Of a stretch of DNA of 64,000 bases, positions 1 through 8,535 are shown in pieces (position 1 is the stretch's first letter; each line of letters begins with the position of its first letter). The stretch is from CAZMRW01 sp964568805 (GTDB lineage: Bacteria > Pseudomonadota > Gammaproteobacteria > Methylococcales > Methylomonadaceae), in the NCBI GenBank assembly GCA_964568805.1, contig CAZMRW010000009.1:1-64000 (forward strand). The letters are read 5' to 3'. The position numbers were made by a program, and so were the translations under genes. A model generated the notes under the pieces. It was given only the letters and a program-made list of their open reading frames with translations. It searched no databases and had not been told where the DNA came from.

Positions 1-174
1 AACAGGTTAGGTCGGTGTTAATTCCCTGTTAATTTAACAAAGTAGAATTAGTTAAGAAATAGAAAAGGAAGTTCATTGAATATGAAAAAATAACCAAAAT
101 GTTCTAGCCGGTTTATAGTTATGTGAGGCTTCCGGCATTGTCGGTCAGATGTCTGGCGACGCCTCGGTTTTGGG

Positions 175-1149
175 TCAATCCAGAAAAGCTCTGATTCCTG
201 CAATGCCCTGGCCGCCCGCCAATTGTGCGATCTCCAACGACTTCCATGTCATGCCGCCCAGGGCATAAACCGGTATATTGATTTCCGCAATCAGATTGGA
301 AAACTGTTCCCAGCCCAGAGGCTGAGCCCCATGATGGGTTTTTGTAGGCAATACCGGTGCCAGAACGACAAAATCGATGCCTAACTTTTGCGCATGATGC
401 AATTCCTGAAGATTATGGCAGGATGCCGCAATCCACGGGTAATATTCAGGCCGTTTATCAAGAGACAGCAAATGCCGGCTGGTCAGATGAATGCCGTCGG
501 CGGCAACGGCTTTGCGGGCGGCGCGATGAAACCAGGTAGTATCACTATCAGATTGCGCGGCAAAAACAGCTGTGGAATTAATGAGCAGGAGCGCATTTTG
601 TCGTTTGCATAGGGGATAAGCTTCAGCGATAAATTTTTCGACGCGGGACGCCGGTAATGACTTTAATCGCGCTTGTATCAATTTTATACCCCGCGCCAAT
701 ATCTTTTTCAGATTCGGCAGCAATTGCGATTCAATCTCATCATCGAGTATCGCATAATAAGGCGGCAAACGAATTGCGGTAATGATGGGCTGATTGGCGG
801 CCGGAAATCGATAGCGTGATAACTCGGCAATTCGGGCCCAGAGAATAGGCTGACCGTCAGCGTGTTTGGCCGTGCCTTGAAAATGCTCAACCAAAAAAAC
901 ATGCAATGTTACGGCCCGGTCGGGATATTGGTGATTGATGGTGATTAGCGGCGTTGCCGTCAGTACCGTTAGATCGAGCTCTTCCTTGAGTTCCCTGCGC
1001 AGAGCCTGGTCGGCAGATTCCACTGATTCAATCTTGCCGCCTGGAAATTCCCAGAGACCTCCTTGATGTAAAGACGGATTGCGCAGTGAAATTAGAACCT
1101 GTTCAGACGCGTTTCTAATGACGCCGACGGCTACCTGGAGAGACTTCAT
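175..1149 (-). CDS. Nudix hydrolase fused to a thiamine-phosphate-synthase-like domain
   Basis: A 324-residue two-domain protein. Residues 1-130 are a MutT-type Nudix hydrolase, which would clean oxidised nucleotides such as 8-oxo-dGTP. The Nudix box spans residues 38-60 (GGKIES...RELKEEL); the usual Gly near its end is Asp59, otherwise it is complete. Residues about 130-324 resemble ThiE/TenI (TIM barrel), with the segments DGIHLTS, APVLPTKTHHG and YALGGM. Such MutT-ThiE-like fusions are known in gammaproteobacteria; whether the second domain still makes thiamine phosphate is doubtful. It follows argJ on the same strand, an order common in this class. The ATG start directly precedes the conserved KSLQVAVGVI strand. 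Domain calls are firm, function of the fusion is inferred. Confidence 0.85.
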   Translation of the reverse strand: MKSLQVAVGVIRNASEQVLISLRNPSLHQGGLWEFPGGKIESVESADQALRRELKEELDLTVLTATPLITINHQYPDRAVTLHVFLVEHFQGTAKHADGQPILWARIAELSRYRFPAANQPIITAIRLPPYYAILDDEIESQLLPNLKKILARGIKLIQARLKSLPASRVEKFIAEAYPLCKRQNALLLINSTAVFAAQSDSDTTWFHRAARKAVAADGIHLTSRHLLSLDKRPEYYPWIAASCHNLQELHHAQKLGIDFVVLAPVLPTKTHHGAQPLGWEQFSNLIAEINIPVYALGGMTWKSLEIAQLAGGQGIAGIRAFLD

Positions 1150-1217
1150 TTCAACATGAGGAAAAGTTGATGCAACGGCAAAGGTTTACGGTCAAGGTTA
1201 AGCGCAAGGGAATGTTC

Positions 1218-2432
1218 CTACGTTCTGTATTCAGCATTAATGCGCACATAGTCATAAGAGAAATCGCACGTCAGGATTTCCTGGCAAGCATTGCCTCGCC
1301 CAAGGTTAACCGTGATGGTTATTTCTTGTTGATTCATGACCCGTTGACCTGCTTCCTCGGTATATTCGTCAGCTCGCCCGCCGTTTCTGACTATGCAGAC
1401 ATCATTCAGATAGATCTGCACCTTATTCAGTTCCATCTGTTCAATACCGGATCGGCCGACGGCAGCAAGAATCCGTCCCCAGTTAGGGTCGCTGGCAAAG
1501 AAGGCGGTTTTTACTAACGGCGAATGAGCGATGGTTTTGCCGACGCGAACGGCTTCTTCGTCACTCCAGGCCTTTTCGACCATTATTCGTATTAATTTGG
1601 TGGCGCCTTCACCGTCCCTGATGATGAGTTCGGCCAATTGCTTGCACACCGACATTACGGCATCGGCGAATATCCGGTAATGGTCGCTACCCTCGGTAAT
1701 TTCCGGTGCAGATGATCTGCCGCTGGCCATTAGTACGCAAGCATCATTTGTCGAAGTGTCGCCATCGACAGTGATACGGTTGAACGACAGCTCTGCAGCC
1801 TGTGCGAGACAGGATTGCAGCAGGGTTTGGCCAATGGTTGCATCGGTAGCAATAAAGGCCAGCATGGTCGCCATATTGGGTTGAATCATGCCGGCGCCTT
1901 TGGAGATGCCGTTAATGGTGACCGGATGTCCATCAATGGCTATCGTTTTAGTCGCTCCTTTGGCAAAGGTATCAGTGGTCATGATGGCTCTGGCCGCTGG
2001 TTCCCAGTTTGCTTCATTTAGATTACGCACGGCATCCGGCAGTGCAGCAGAAATTTTATCGACCGGTAACGTTTGGCCAATAACCCCTGTCGAAAACGGT
2101 AGTACTTGTTGATCCTGGCCTCCGGCCGCTTTTGCAAGATTGGCACAGGTAGCGAGAGCATCGCGCATGCCTTGTTCGCCTGTGCCGGCATTGGCATTGC
2201 CTGAATTGATCAGCAGCCAGCGCGGATGTCTGCGCAGATTGGCTTTAGCGACATGCACGGGGGCGGCGCAAAAAGCATTTTGAGTAAAAACAGCGGCGCA
2301 GCTTGCCTGTTCAGGCATTTGAAAAATCAGAACATCATCCCTGACAGTCTGTTTGATGCCCGCGCAGGCTGTGCCTAATTGGATGCCGGATACAGGAGGC
2401 ATCTGGGGGAAATCGAATGGTCCTACCGCCAT
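1218..2432 (-). CDS. argJ: Bifunctional glutamate N-acetyltransferase / amino-acid acetyltransferase ArgJ
   Basis: ArgJ of the cyclic arginine pathway: it moves the acetyl group from N-acetylornithine to glutamate, and in bifunctional forms also uses acetyl-CoA. The 404-residue length is typical. The self-cleavage site is visible as KGAGMIQPNMATML, with cleavage expected between Ala188 and the nucleophile Thr189; INSGNANAGTG near residues 75-85 is also characteristic. A good ribosome site (GAGGA, seven bases before the ATG) supports the start. It lies downstream of tusA and upstream of the Nudix/ThiE-like gene, all on the minus strand and possibly co-transcribed. Cytoplasmic. Identification is secure. 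Confidence 0.96.
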   Translation of the reverse strand: MAVGPFDFPQMPPVSGIQLGTACAGIKQTVRDDVLIFQMPEQASCAAVFTQNAFCAAPVHVAKANLRRHPRWLLINSGNANAGTGEQGMRDALATCANLAKAAGGQDQQVLPFSTGVIGQTLPVDKISAALPDAVRNLNEANWEPAARAIMTTDTFAKGATKTIAIDGHPVTINGISKGAGMIQPNMATMLAFIATDATIGQTLLQSCLAQAAELSFNRITVDGDTSTNDACVLMASGRSSAPEITEGSDHYRIFADAVMSVCKQLAELIIRDGEGATKLIRIMVEKAWSDEEAVRVGKTIAHSPLVKTAFFASDPNWGRILAAVGRSGIEQMELNKVQIYLNDVCIVRNGGRADEYTEEAGQRVMNQQEITITVNLGRGNACQEILTCDFSYDYVRINAEYRT

Positions 2433-2472
2433 GGTTAAGTCCTCGTTAGTTGGTAAAATACAATGTCGGTTT

Positions 2473-2535
2473 TTATTTTTTTAGCAAGGTCTCAAGACGG
2501 GAAACGTATTCCGCCCGTGCAAAATGATCCTTCAT
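2473..2535 (-). CDS. Candidate 20-residue micro-ORF coupled to tusA
   Basis: A 21-codon frame that starts inside the tusA stop (ATGA overlap) and encodes MKDHFARAEYVSRLETLLKK, then stops 40 bases before argJ. The stop-start overlap would allow translational coupling by terminating ribosomes. The peptide is charged and could form one amphipathic helix; no family is recognised. It could be a genuine micropeptide, the remnant of a longer gene that once sat between tusA and argJ, or chance. Only the overlap and frame are observed; function is unknown. Confidence 0.3.
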   Translation of the reverse strand: MKDHFARAEYVSRLETLLKK

Positions 2536-2762
2536 GATGCGCCCACTTCCAGCACGATGATGTATTCATTATCACCGGAAATAGTTTCCAGCACCTTATG
2601 TCCGTTGATTCGACACCAGGCAGGAATATCCTGCATCACGCCAGGGTCAGTGCAAACGACCTCCAGCTGGTCGCCCGGCAGCATCTGTTTCACTTTGTCC
2701 TGGGTGCGAATGACTGGCAATGGACAAAGGAGGCGGCGGGCGTTCAGTATTTCTCTGGGCAT
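2532..2762 (-). CDS. TusA-family sulfur carrier protein
   Basis: A 76-residue protein with the TusA signature Cys13-Pro-Leu-Pro16 early in the chain, followed by the small beta-alpha fold including DQLEVVCTDPG. TusA-family proteins carry persulfide sulfur on that cysteine and hand it to partners in tRNA thiolation, molybdenum cofactor synthesis or sulfur oxidation. It sits downstream of a PP-loop tRNA-thiolase-like gene on the same strand, so delivery of sulfur to that enzyme is a reasonable inference. The start has no visible Shine-Dalgarno sequence: the heptamer array ends five bases before the ATG and occupies the leader. Could be a general TusA paralogue rather than the canonical TusA of mnm5s2U synthesis. 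Confidence 0.88.
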   Translation of the reverse strand: MPREILNARRLLCPLPVIRTQDKVKQMLPGDQLEVVCTDPGVMQDIPAWCRINGHKVLETISGDNEYIIVLEVGAS

Positions 2763-2767
2763 GGGAT

Positions 2768-2837
2768 GGGTTCAGGGTTCAGGGTTCAGGGTTCAGGGTT
2801 CAAGGCGAAAGGCGAAAGGCGAAAGGCGAAAGGCGAA
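2768..2837. repeat. Two abutting heptanucleotide tandem arrays, five units each
   Basis: Five exact copies of GGGTTCA (2768-2802) run directly into five exact copies of AGGCGAA (2803-2837). A third heptamer, CCTTGTA, occurs twice at 2876-2889 with a partial third copy. All lie in the gap between the PP-loop gene and tusA. Perfect 7-base units can change copy number by slippage, and here they fill the leader immediately before the tusA start codon. Short heptamer tandem repeats are known in some bacterial genomes; no function is shown here. Confidence 0.97.
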
Positions 2838-2895
2838 AAATTATAGTCTTGTTTCCCAAATTGCAAACTTTTTTGCCTTGTACCTTGTACCTGTT

Positions 2896-3939
2896 TTAAA
2901 TAAACCATTCTTGCGGCATAGCCTCGGCGGTAATCGGTTTCACCTGGACGGTTCTTTCCGAACCGTCTTGATTCATAATAGTGATATCCACTTGCTCTGC
3001 TTCTCGGCCCTGACCGTAACGCGCGGTAATGCTTGCCGCCAGAAACAAATCTTCTGCCGAGGGCGAGCCGTCGATCAAGGCCAAAGGTCCGAGATGGCTG
3101 GAACTGTACATGCTGATAAAGTCTTTTTGATAACCTTGTAAAAAACGGCCTTCGCCTTCTTCTCTGGCAACGATCAGTTTGAAGTTACTTCCAGGCCTGA
3201 TATGGCGGCCGACTTTTAACAGCATCACATCATCCAGTTCGTAGTCTTTATGGCCTTGCGACTGCCATAGGTCGACCAGTTTCGCGGAATAGTTTTTATC
3301 GGTCAAAAAGCAGCATCCGCCGGCCGGTTGCGAGTAATCGGAAAAACCGTATTGATTGGCCATCGCCATCTGAGGTTTACGTGACCGCCCGGTGATGTCG
3401 TGCAGTTTTTCCCTATCGACCCAACCTTCCCGTTCCGGCAAGGTCGTAGGCAGGTTTTTAGCGCATAGAGGCCGAAGCAACAAGTCGTCGGCTCCGGATT
3501 CCCTCGCTACAATCGGCATGGTCGATTTACGCTGCGACATCGGCCTTTGTCCGATGACCTCGCCGGTCACGATAAAATCGAAACCGTTTTCGGCTATCCA
3601 TTGCTTGGCTTTATTGACCATGAAAATCTTGCAATCCAGGCAGGGATTCAGATGCGCGCCATAGCCATGTTTGGGGTTGATTAAAACCTTTTTGTATTCC
3701 TCGATGACGTCGACGATATGCAGCTTGATGCCCAATTGTTCGGCCACCCACAAGGAATTATTGCGTTTGGGTTTTGATCTGTCTTTGTCTCTGATCGCAT
3801 GAGTATGGCCTTCCACGCAAAAACCGGTAAAAAAATTGATGCCCTCTACATGAATACCTTGATCCATTATCGTTTTTGCGGCCAGCATGGAATCCAGGCC
3901 GCCGGAAATCAGTGCCACGGCTTTTCGTTGTTTATTCAT
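2896..3939 (-). CDS. PP-loop ATPase, MnmA-like tRNA thiolation enzyme candidate
   Basis: A 347-residue protein with the PP-loop ATP-pyrophosphatase signature SGGLDS at residues 12-17, the fold that adenylates tRNA uridine or a carboxylate before sulfur or nitrogen transfer. Paired cysteines Cys100/Cys103 (NPCLDC) and Cys209/Cys210 (GGCC) sit where MnmA-type thiouridylases have their catalytic cysteines. It is often annotated as a tRNA 2-thiouridine methyltransferase-like protein, but a methyltransferase domain is not seen. The neighbouring TusA-like gene supports a sulfur-transfer role. The C-terminal 110 residues (HIRPGSNFKLIVAREEGEG onward) resemble an RNA-binding add-on but are not assigned. 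It diverges from pilU. Exact tRNA target unknown. Confidence 0.75.
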   Translation of the reverse strand: MNKQRKAVALISGGLDSMLAAKTIMDQGIHVEGINFFTGFCVEGHTHAIRDKDRSKPKRNNSLWVAEQLGIKLHIVDVIEEYKKVLINPKHGYGAHLNPCLDCKIFMVNKAKQWIAENGFDFIVTGEVIGQRPMSQRKSTMPIVARESGADDLLLRPLCAKNLPTTLPEREGWVDREKLHDITGRSRKPQMAMANQYGFSDYSQPAGGCCFLTDKNYSAKLVDLWQSQGHKDYELDDVMLLKVGRHIRPGSNFKLIVAREEGEGRFLQGYQKDFISMYSSSHLGPLALIDGSPSAEDLFLAASITARYGQGREAEQVDITIMNQDGSERTVQVKPITAEAMPQEWFI

Positions 3940-4150
3940 AATTCAATTTGTGCAATGTCTGAGTTTTTGGCTCACCTGGACACGACTGCCGGAAGAGCAA
4001 GGTGCAGGATTCGGAGCACCGGTACTGGACCGCCATGCTTCAGACAAATAAAAAGTCGAATATTATACCCGTAAATTTTGCTGGCTGGCTTCAACTTCTA
4101 CAGTTGTTAACTAAACTTACTTATTATTTACTTCCGGTATTCGACTGGCT

Positions 4151-5320
4151 ATGGAATTCAAAGACTATTTAAAAATACTTGTCACGCATGATGGTTCAGA
4201 TCTTTATTTGACAACGGATGCGCCGGCGGCCGCCAAATTTCAGGGTACGCTCAAACCGCTGGAAAACATCAAATTAACGCGGGAACGCATTAAGGAGATT
4301 GCATATAGTCTGATGGATGCGGATCAGCAAAAAGCGTTTGAGCACTTGCCCGAATTGAATCTGGCGATTTCCGAGCCCGGCATCGGGCGCTTCCGGGTCA
4401 ATATTTTTATGCAACGCAATAGTTTTGCCCTGGTCATTCGCAATATTAAAGTGGACATACCCAATGCTGACAAACTGGGTTTGCCGCAAATATTGAAAAA
4501 CACCATCATGGAAAAACGCGGACTCATTCTGTTTGTCGGCGGCACCGGCTCCGGCAAATCAACCTCGCTCGCTGCGCTGATCGATCATCGCAATGCCAAT
4601 TCGTCCGGGCATATTATCACGATCGAAGATCCTATCGAATATATGCATCCCCACAAAAAATCCCTGGTCAACCAGAGGGAAGTCGGCGTCGATACGCTGA
4701 GCTATGAGGATGCATTAAAAAACACCCTGCGTCAGGCGCCCGATGTCATACTGATCGGCGAAATTCGCACGCAGGAAACGATGGAGCATGCATTGGCTTT
4801 TGCCGAAACCGGGCACTTATGTCTTTCCACACTGCATGCCAATAACGCCAATCAGGCTCTGGACCGGATTATCAATTTTTTTCCGGAAGAGCGGCGCAAT
4901 CAATTATTACTGGATTTATCGCTGAATTTAAAGGCTTTCGTCTCTCAACGGCTGGTGCCGACGGTCGATGGCAAACGCGTTGCCGCCATAGAAATACTTT
5001 TGGGTACCCAGTTGGTGCGCGATCTGATACAAAAGGGCGATATTCACAGCATCAAGGAAGCCATGGAGAAATCGGAGAATGTCGGCATGCAAACCTTTGA
5101 TAGCCACCTCTTACGCTTATTCAAGGAAGGCCGGATTTCACTGGAAGAAGCCCTGCAAAATTCCGATTCGCCAAACAATCTCAAATTAAAAATCAATCTC
5201 AGCGAAGGCATCGGATCGTCTACGGCAAAGTCCGCGGGCAGCGAGGCTAAAAGCAATGCCTTGGGTGGCTTGGCGCTGCAGGAGATTCAAAAGGACGATG
5301 AAGAGGAAGTGGCGGAATAA
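4151..5320 (+). CDS. pilU: Type IV pilus retraction ATPase PilU
   Basis: A hexameric motor ATPase that assists PilT in depolymerising type IV pili at the inner membrane. The 389 residues match PilU length. Walker A is GGTGSGKST (130-138), the Walker B region is DVILIGEIR (198-206), and the family Asp and His boxes appear as ITIEDPIEY and STLHANNANQALDRIINFF. The N-terminus (MEFKDYLKILV, GSDLYLT) fits PilU better than PilT. The C-terminus has an extra acidic tail (DDEEEVAE). PilU usually follows pilT; here the upstream neighbour is the divergent PP-loop gene, so pilT must be elsewhere. An HDOD signalling protein is convergent downstream. Confidence 0.93.
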   Translation: MEFKDYLKILVTHDGSDLYLTTDAPAAAKFQGTLKPLENIKLTRERIKEIAYSLMDADQQKAFEHLPELNLAISEPGIGRFRVNIFMQRNSFALVIRNIKVDIPNADKLGLPQILKNTIMEKRGLILFVGGTGSGKSTSLAALIDHRNANSSGHIITIEDPIEYMHPHKKSLVNQREVGVDTLSYEDALKNTLRQAPDVILIGEIRTQETMEHALAFAETGHLCLSTLHANNANQALDRIINFFPEERRNQLLLDLSLNLKAFVSQRLVPTVDGKRVAAIEILLGTQLVRDLIQKGDIHSIKEAMEKSENVGMQTFDSHLLRLFKEGRISLEEALQNSDSPNNLKLKINLSEGIGSSTAKSAGSEAKSNALGGLALQEIQKDDEEEVAE

Positions 5321-5357
5321 GACCTAGCGTGGCGATAAGAATACCGAATCAATAGCT

Positions 5358-6239
5358 TCAGTTAAGCGAACCCCAAATATAATCAATTTCATCACGGGCT
5401 TTATCCAAAATGGCGATGCTGTCGCTTGCTTTCAGATGCTCCGCCCATTTTTTGTAAATGGGCAATTCATTCAATTTCGGCGTTTTTTTGATATCGTCGG
5501 TGCCAATATAACTGTGTAATTGCGCAATCATAACGATATCCGAATAATCTAGCGGCGCATTGTTATTTCTGTACCAGTTTTCCGCATTAATGACGACCTC
5601 TTCAAAATCATCCGGAAACCCCCATTGCCGGATGATTTCTACGCCGATATCGACACGTAATTGTCCGATGGCATCGGCAATATCTTCAGAGCGGGAAATA
5701 ATGTCGAGATGATTTTCGGCATGAACCAGGACCGGCACGACACCGATATCGTGAATCAATCCGGCAAGCATGGCGCGGTCCGGATCAAAGCCCGGAATTT
5801 TATGGGCAATCACGGCGCTGATGGCGGCAACATAACTGCTGTGCCGCCATAATTCAACCATTTCGTGATGAATCAAGCGTGACTTGGCATTAAAAACCGA
5901 TTTCATTGAAAATGCGGTAACGATATTTTGAACCGCATTGAGTCCTAGCCGTGTCAGGGCTTCCGGGCAACTTTCAATGGGTTTGCGTCCGCGGTAAAGA
6001 GGGCTGTTGGCGATTTTTATCAGACGAGCGGTAATTGACGGATCAATTTGCACCACACGAGCAATTTTGGAACTGTTCGCTTTTTCATCATTGATTGCGC
6101 GACGAATCTTGAAGGATACATCCGGAATCGTAGGCAGCACCAGCTGATTGGATTGCAGGCTTTGGTAACAATCCAGTAGCAGCCTGTTATGGACCATCAT
6201 GGATTGGCTGTCGCGGGTTCTGGTATTTAATTTACTCAT
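5358..6239 (-). CDS. HDOD-domain signalling protein
   Basis: A 293-residue protein with one HDOD domain over roughly residues 30-235: it begins LVLPTIPDVSFKIRRAIND, continues ITARLIKIANSPLYRG, and contains MLAGLIHDIGVVPVL. HDOD is a non-hydrolytic relative of the HD fold, found in two-component, chemotaxis and cyclic-di-GMP regulation, where it acts as a protein-protein output module. No receiver, GGDEF or EAL domain is attached. It is convergent with pilU and divergent from prmB (93-base gap to the prmB start chosen here). A role in pilus or motility control is only suggested by position. Confidence 0.88.
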   Translation of the reverse strand: MSKLNTRTRDSQSMMVHNRLLLDCYQSLQSNQLVLPTIPDVSFKIRRAINDEKANSSKIARVVQIDPSITARLIKIANSPLYRGRKPIESCPEALTRLGLNAVQNIVTAFSMKSVFNAKSRLIHHEMVELWRHSSYVAAISAVIAHKIPGFDPDRAMLAGLIHDIGVVPVLVHAENHLDIISRSEDIADAIGQLRVDIGVEIIRQWGFPDDFEEVVINAENWYRNNNAPLDYSDIVMIAQLHSYIGTDDIKKTPKLNELPIYKKWAEHLKASDSIAILDKARDEIDYIWGSLN

Positions 6240-6332
6240 CGTGGGAGTTTAAAAATCGAACAAATTACTAGAGTTTAGTTTAAAATCTCGAAATATGTGG
6301 ACACAGATTGTTTAGGAATTTTCTATAGAACT

Positions 6333-7265
6333 ATGAATAAACCCGCTTTTGAGGTCATTACAACATTAACGTCGATACGTGACTACATCCGTTGGGGCGC
6401 TAGCCGCTTGACCAAGGCCAATGTCTATTTTGGTCATGGTTCGGTTACCGCGCTTGATGAGGCCGCCGCGCTGGTGCTGCATACGGTCCATCAACCTTAC
6501 GATCTGTCGGATTATTATCTGGATGCCGTATTAACGCTGGAAGAACGCCAGGATATTATCGATATCATCGAGCGACGTATCAATGAAAGGAAGCCTTCCG
6601 CCTATCTGACCAATGAAGCCGTTTTTGCCGGCTTATCGTTTTATGTCGATGAACGCGTGCTGGTGCCAAGATCTCCGATCGCAGAATTAATTGAACAGCG
6701 CTTTTCTCCTTGGGTTGACGAAGATCAGGTCAGCCGAATTTTGGATTTGTGCACAGGCAGCGCCTGTATCGCGATCGCTTGTGCCCATGCCTTTCCCGAA
6801 GCGCTGGTCGATGCGGTGGATTTATCGCCCGATGCGCTGGCGGTTGCGGAACTGAATGTTGCAAAACATGGCGCTTCGGATTCGGTTACGCTATATCAGT
6901 CGGATTTGTTTGAGCAGTTGCCGCCTGCTCACTATGATATTATTGTCAGTAATCCGCCTTATGTACCATTGGCCGAATGGGAACAGTTGCCGAAGGAGTA
7001 TCTTGCTGAACCCGATCTGGGGTTAAAGGCAGGGCCTTCCGGGCTTGATATCGTGTTGCGAATTCTGGTTGATGCGGGCCGGTATTTATCGGATCAGGGT
7101 ATTCTGATTGTAGAGGTCGGCAGCAGCGCCGAAACATTGCAGTCGAGTTTCCCCGATGTCCCTTTTTACTGGCTGGATTTTGAGAGAGGCGGCGACGGAG
7201 TGTTTTTGCTGACGGCTGAACAGCTTGGTCAATATCACGAATTATTCATAGCGGCTTTACACTAA
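6333..7265 (+). CDS. prmB: Ribosomal protein L3 glutamine N5-methyltransferase PrmB
   Basis: SAM-dependent methyltransferase that modifies a glutamine of ribosomal protein L3 during 50S assembly. The SAM-binding loop is LDLCTGSACIAIA and the catalytic glutamine-binding motif NPPY lies in IIVSNPPYVPL. The open frame extends back to 6297, but the ATG at 6333 (MNKPAFEVIT) gives 310 residues, the length of E. coli PrmB, and is preferred. The stop is one base before the aroC start, the conserved prmB-aroC pairing of gammaproteobacteria, so the two are almost certainly one transcript. The sequence is closer to PrmB than to PrmC because of its N-terminal helical region. Confidence 0.94.
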   Translation: MNKPAFEVITTLTSIRDYIRWGASRLTKANVYFGHGSVTALDEAAALVLHTVHQPYDLSDYYLDAVLTLEERQDIIDIIERRINERKPSAYLTNEAVFAGLSFYVDERVLVPRSPIAELIEQRFSPWVDEDQVSRILDLCTGSACIAIACAHAFPEALVDAVDLSPDALAVAELNVAKHGASDSVTLYQSDLFEQLPPAHYDIIVSNPPYVPLAEWEQLPKEYLAEPDLGLKAGPSGLDIVLRILVDAGRYLSDQGILIVEVGSSAETLQSSFPDVPFYWLDFERGGDGVFLLTAEQLGQYHELFIAALH

Positions 7266-7266
7266 T

Positions 7267-8355
7267 ATGTCTGGAAATACACAAGGAAAACTCTTTACCG
7301 TCACTACGTTTGGCGAAAGCCACGGGCCTGCACTAGGCTGCATCGTTGATGGCTGTCCTCCCGGCATGGCATTGACGGAAGCCGATATTCAGATGGATCT
7401 CGATCGCCGGAAACCAGGGACCTCGAGACACACAACCCAGCGCCGCGAAGCTGACGAAGTGAGAATCCTGTCCGGCGTATTTGAAGGCAAAACCACCGGA
7501 ACGCCGATCGGGCTATTGATTGAAAACACCGATCAGCGCTCCAAGGACTATACGAAAATCGCCGACTCTTTCAGGCCGGGTCATGCCGACTATACCTACC
7601 AGCATAAATACGGATTCCGCGATTATCGCGGCGGCGGACGCTCGTCCGCCCGTGAAACGGCGATGCGGGTTGCGGCGGGGGCGATCGCAAAAAAATACCT
7701 GAATGAGCAGGCGGGTATTGAAATACGCGGCTATCTCGCCCAATTGGGCCCGATTAAAATTGACAAGCTCGACTGGACTATTATTAATGATAATCCATTT
7801 TTTTGTCCCGACGCCGACAAAGTCCCGGAAATGGAAAAGTATATGGATGCTTTACGGAAAGAAGGCGAATCGATCGGGGCCCGAATTAATGTCGTTGCAA
7901 CCGGCGCTCCTCCAGGCTTGGGCGAACCGATTTTCGATAGGCTCGATGCCGATCTGGCACAGGCATTGATGAGTATCAATGCGGTAAAGGGCGTGGAAAT
8001 AGGCGATGGTTTCGCCTGCATCGATAGCAAGGGCACCCGGTTCCGCGATGAAATCACCCCGGAAGGTTTTCTCAGCAATCATGCCGGCGGTATTTTGGGG
8101 GGTATTTCCAGCGGTCAGGACATCGTCGCCAGCATCGCCTTAAAACCGACATCCAGTCTGCGCCTGCCCGGCAAAAGCATCAACAGCCGCGGGGAACCGA
8201 TCGAAGTCATTACCGAGGGTCGTCACGATCCCTGCGTCGGCATCCGCGCAACGCCGATTGCGGAAGCCATGATGGCTCTCGTGTTGATGGATCATTTTCT
8301 CCGGCATCGGGCTCAAAACGCGGATGTCCGTTCAGGGCTGCCATTGTTAAGATAA
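7267..8355 (+). CDS. aroC: Chorismate synthase
   Basis: Last step of the shikimate pathway: converts EPSP to chorismate using reduced FMN. At 362 residues it is full length. Signatures include GESHGPALGCIVDGCPPG near the N-terminus, the segment GGGRSSARETAMRVAAGAIAKK and the C-terminal GRHDPCVGIRATPIAEAM. The start ATG lies one base after the prmB stop, with a perfect-stem intrinsic terminator 22 bases after the aroC stop, so prmB-aroC is a two-gene unit. No anomalies seen. Confidence 0.98.
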   Translation: MSGNTQGKLFTVTTFGESHGPALGCIVDGCPPGMALTEADIQMDLDRRKPGTSRHTTQRREADEVRILSGVFEGKTTGTPIGLLIENTDQRSKDYTKIADSFRPGHADYTYQHKYGFRDYRGGGRSSARETAMRVAAGAIAKKYLNEQAGIEIRGYLAQLGPIKIDKLDWTIINDNPFFCPDADKVPEMEKYMDALRKEGESIGARINVVATGAPPGLGEPIFDRLDADLAQALMSINAVKGVEIGDGFACIDSKGTRFRDEITPEGFLSNHAGGILGGISSGQDIVASIALKPTSSLRLPGKSINSRGEPIEVITEGRHDPCVGIRATPIAEAMMALVLMDHFLRHRAQNADVRSGLPLLR

Positions 8356-8376
8356 AGCGCAAAACGAACCGGATTG

Positions 8377-8411
8377 GTCGGGTTGCCCGCTGTTCGGCAA
8401 CCCGACTTTTT
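8377..8411 (+). terminator. Intrinsic terminator after aroC
   Basis: An 11-base perfect stem (8377-8387 GTCGGGTTGCC pairing with 8396-8406 GGCAACCCGAC), an eight-base loop and a following run of five T. It sits 22 bases beyond the aroC stop and should end the prmB-aroC transcript. Confidence 0.9.
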
Positions 8412-8535
8412 GACTTCGACAAGCTGGGTTAACGATACCAACTGTAGGCGCTTTAGGCGAAGCCGTTAACCTTACCTAGCCGACACATCTTTTCTAAATT
8501 TTCGTTGAAGCAGCTATAGTTTTTCCGGATTATCG

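Noticed and set aside
1..174. AT-rich left edge with a GAGGC...GCCTC pair at 124-165
   Set aside because: The arms are five bases with a long loop; too weak to call a terminator, and no gene is visible.
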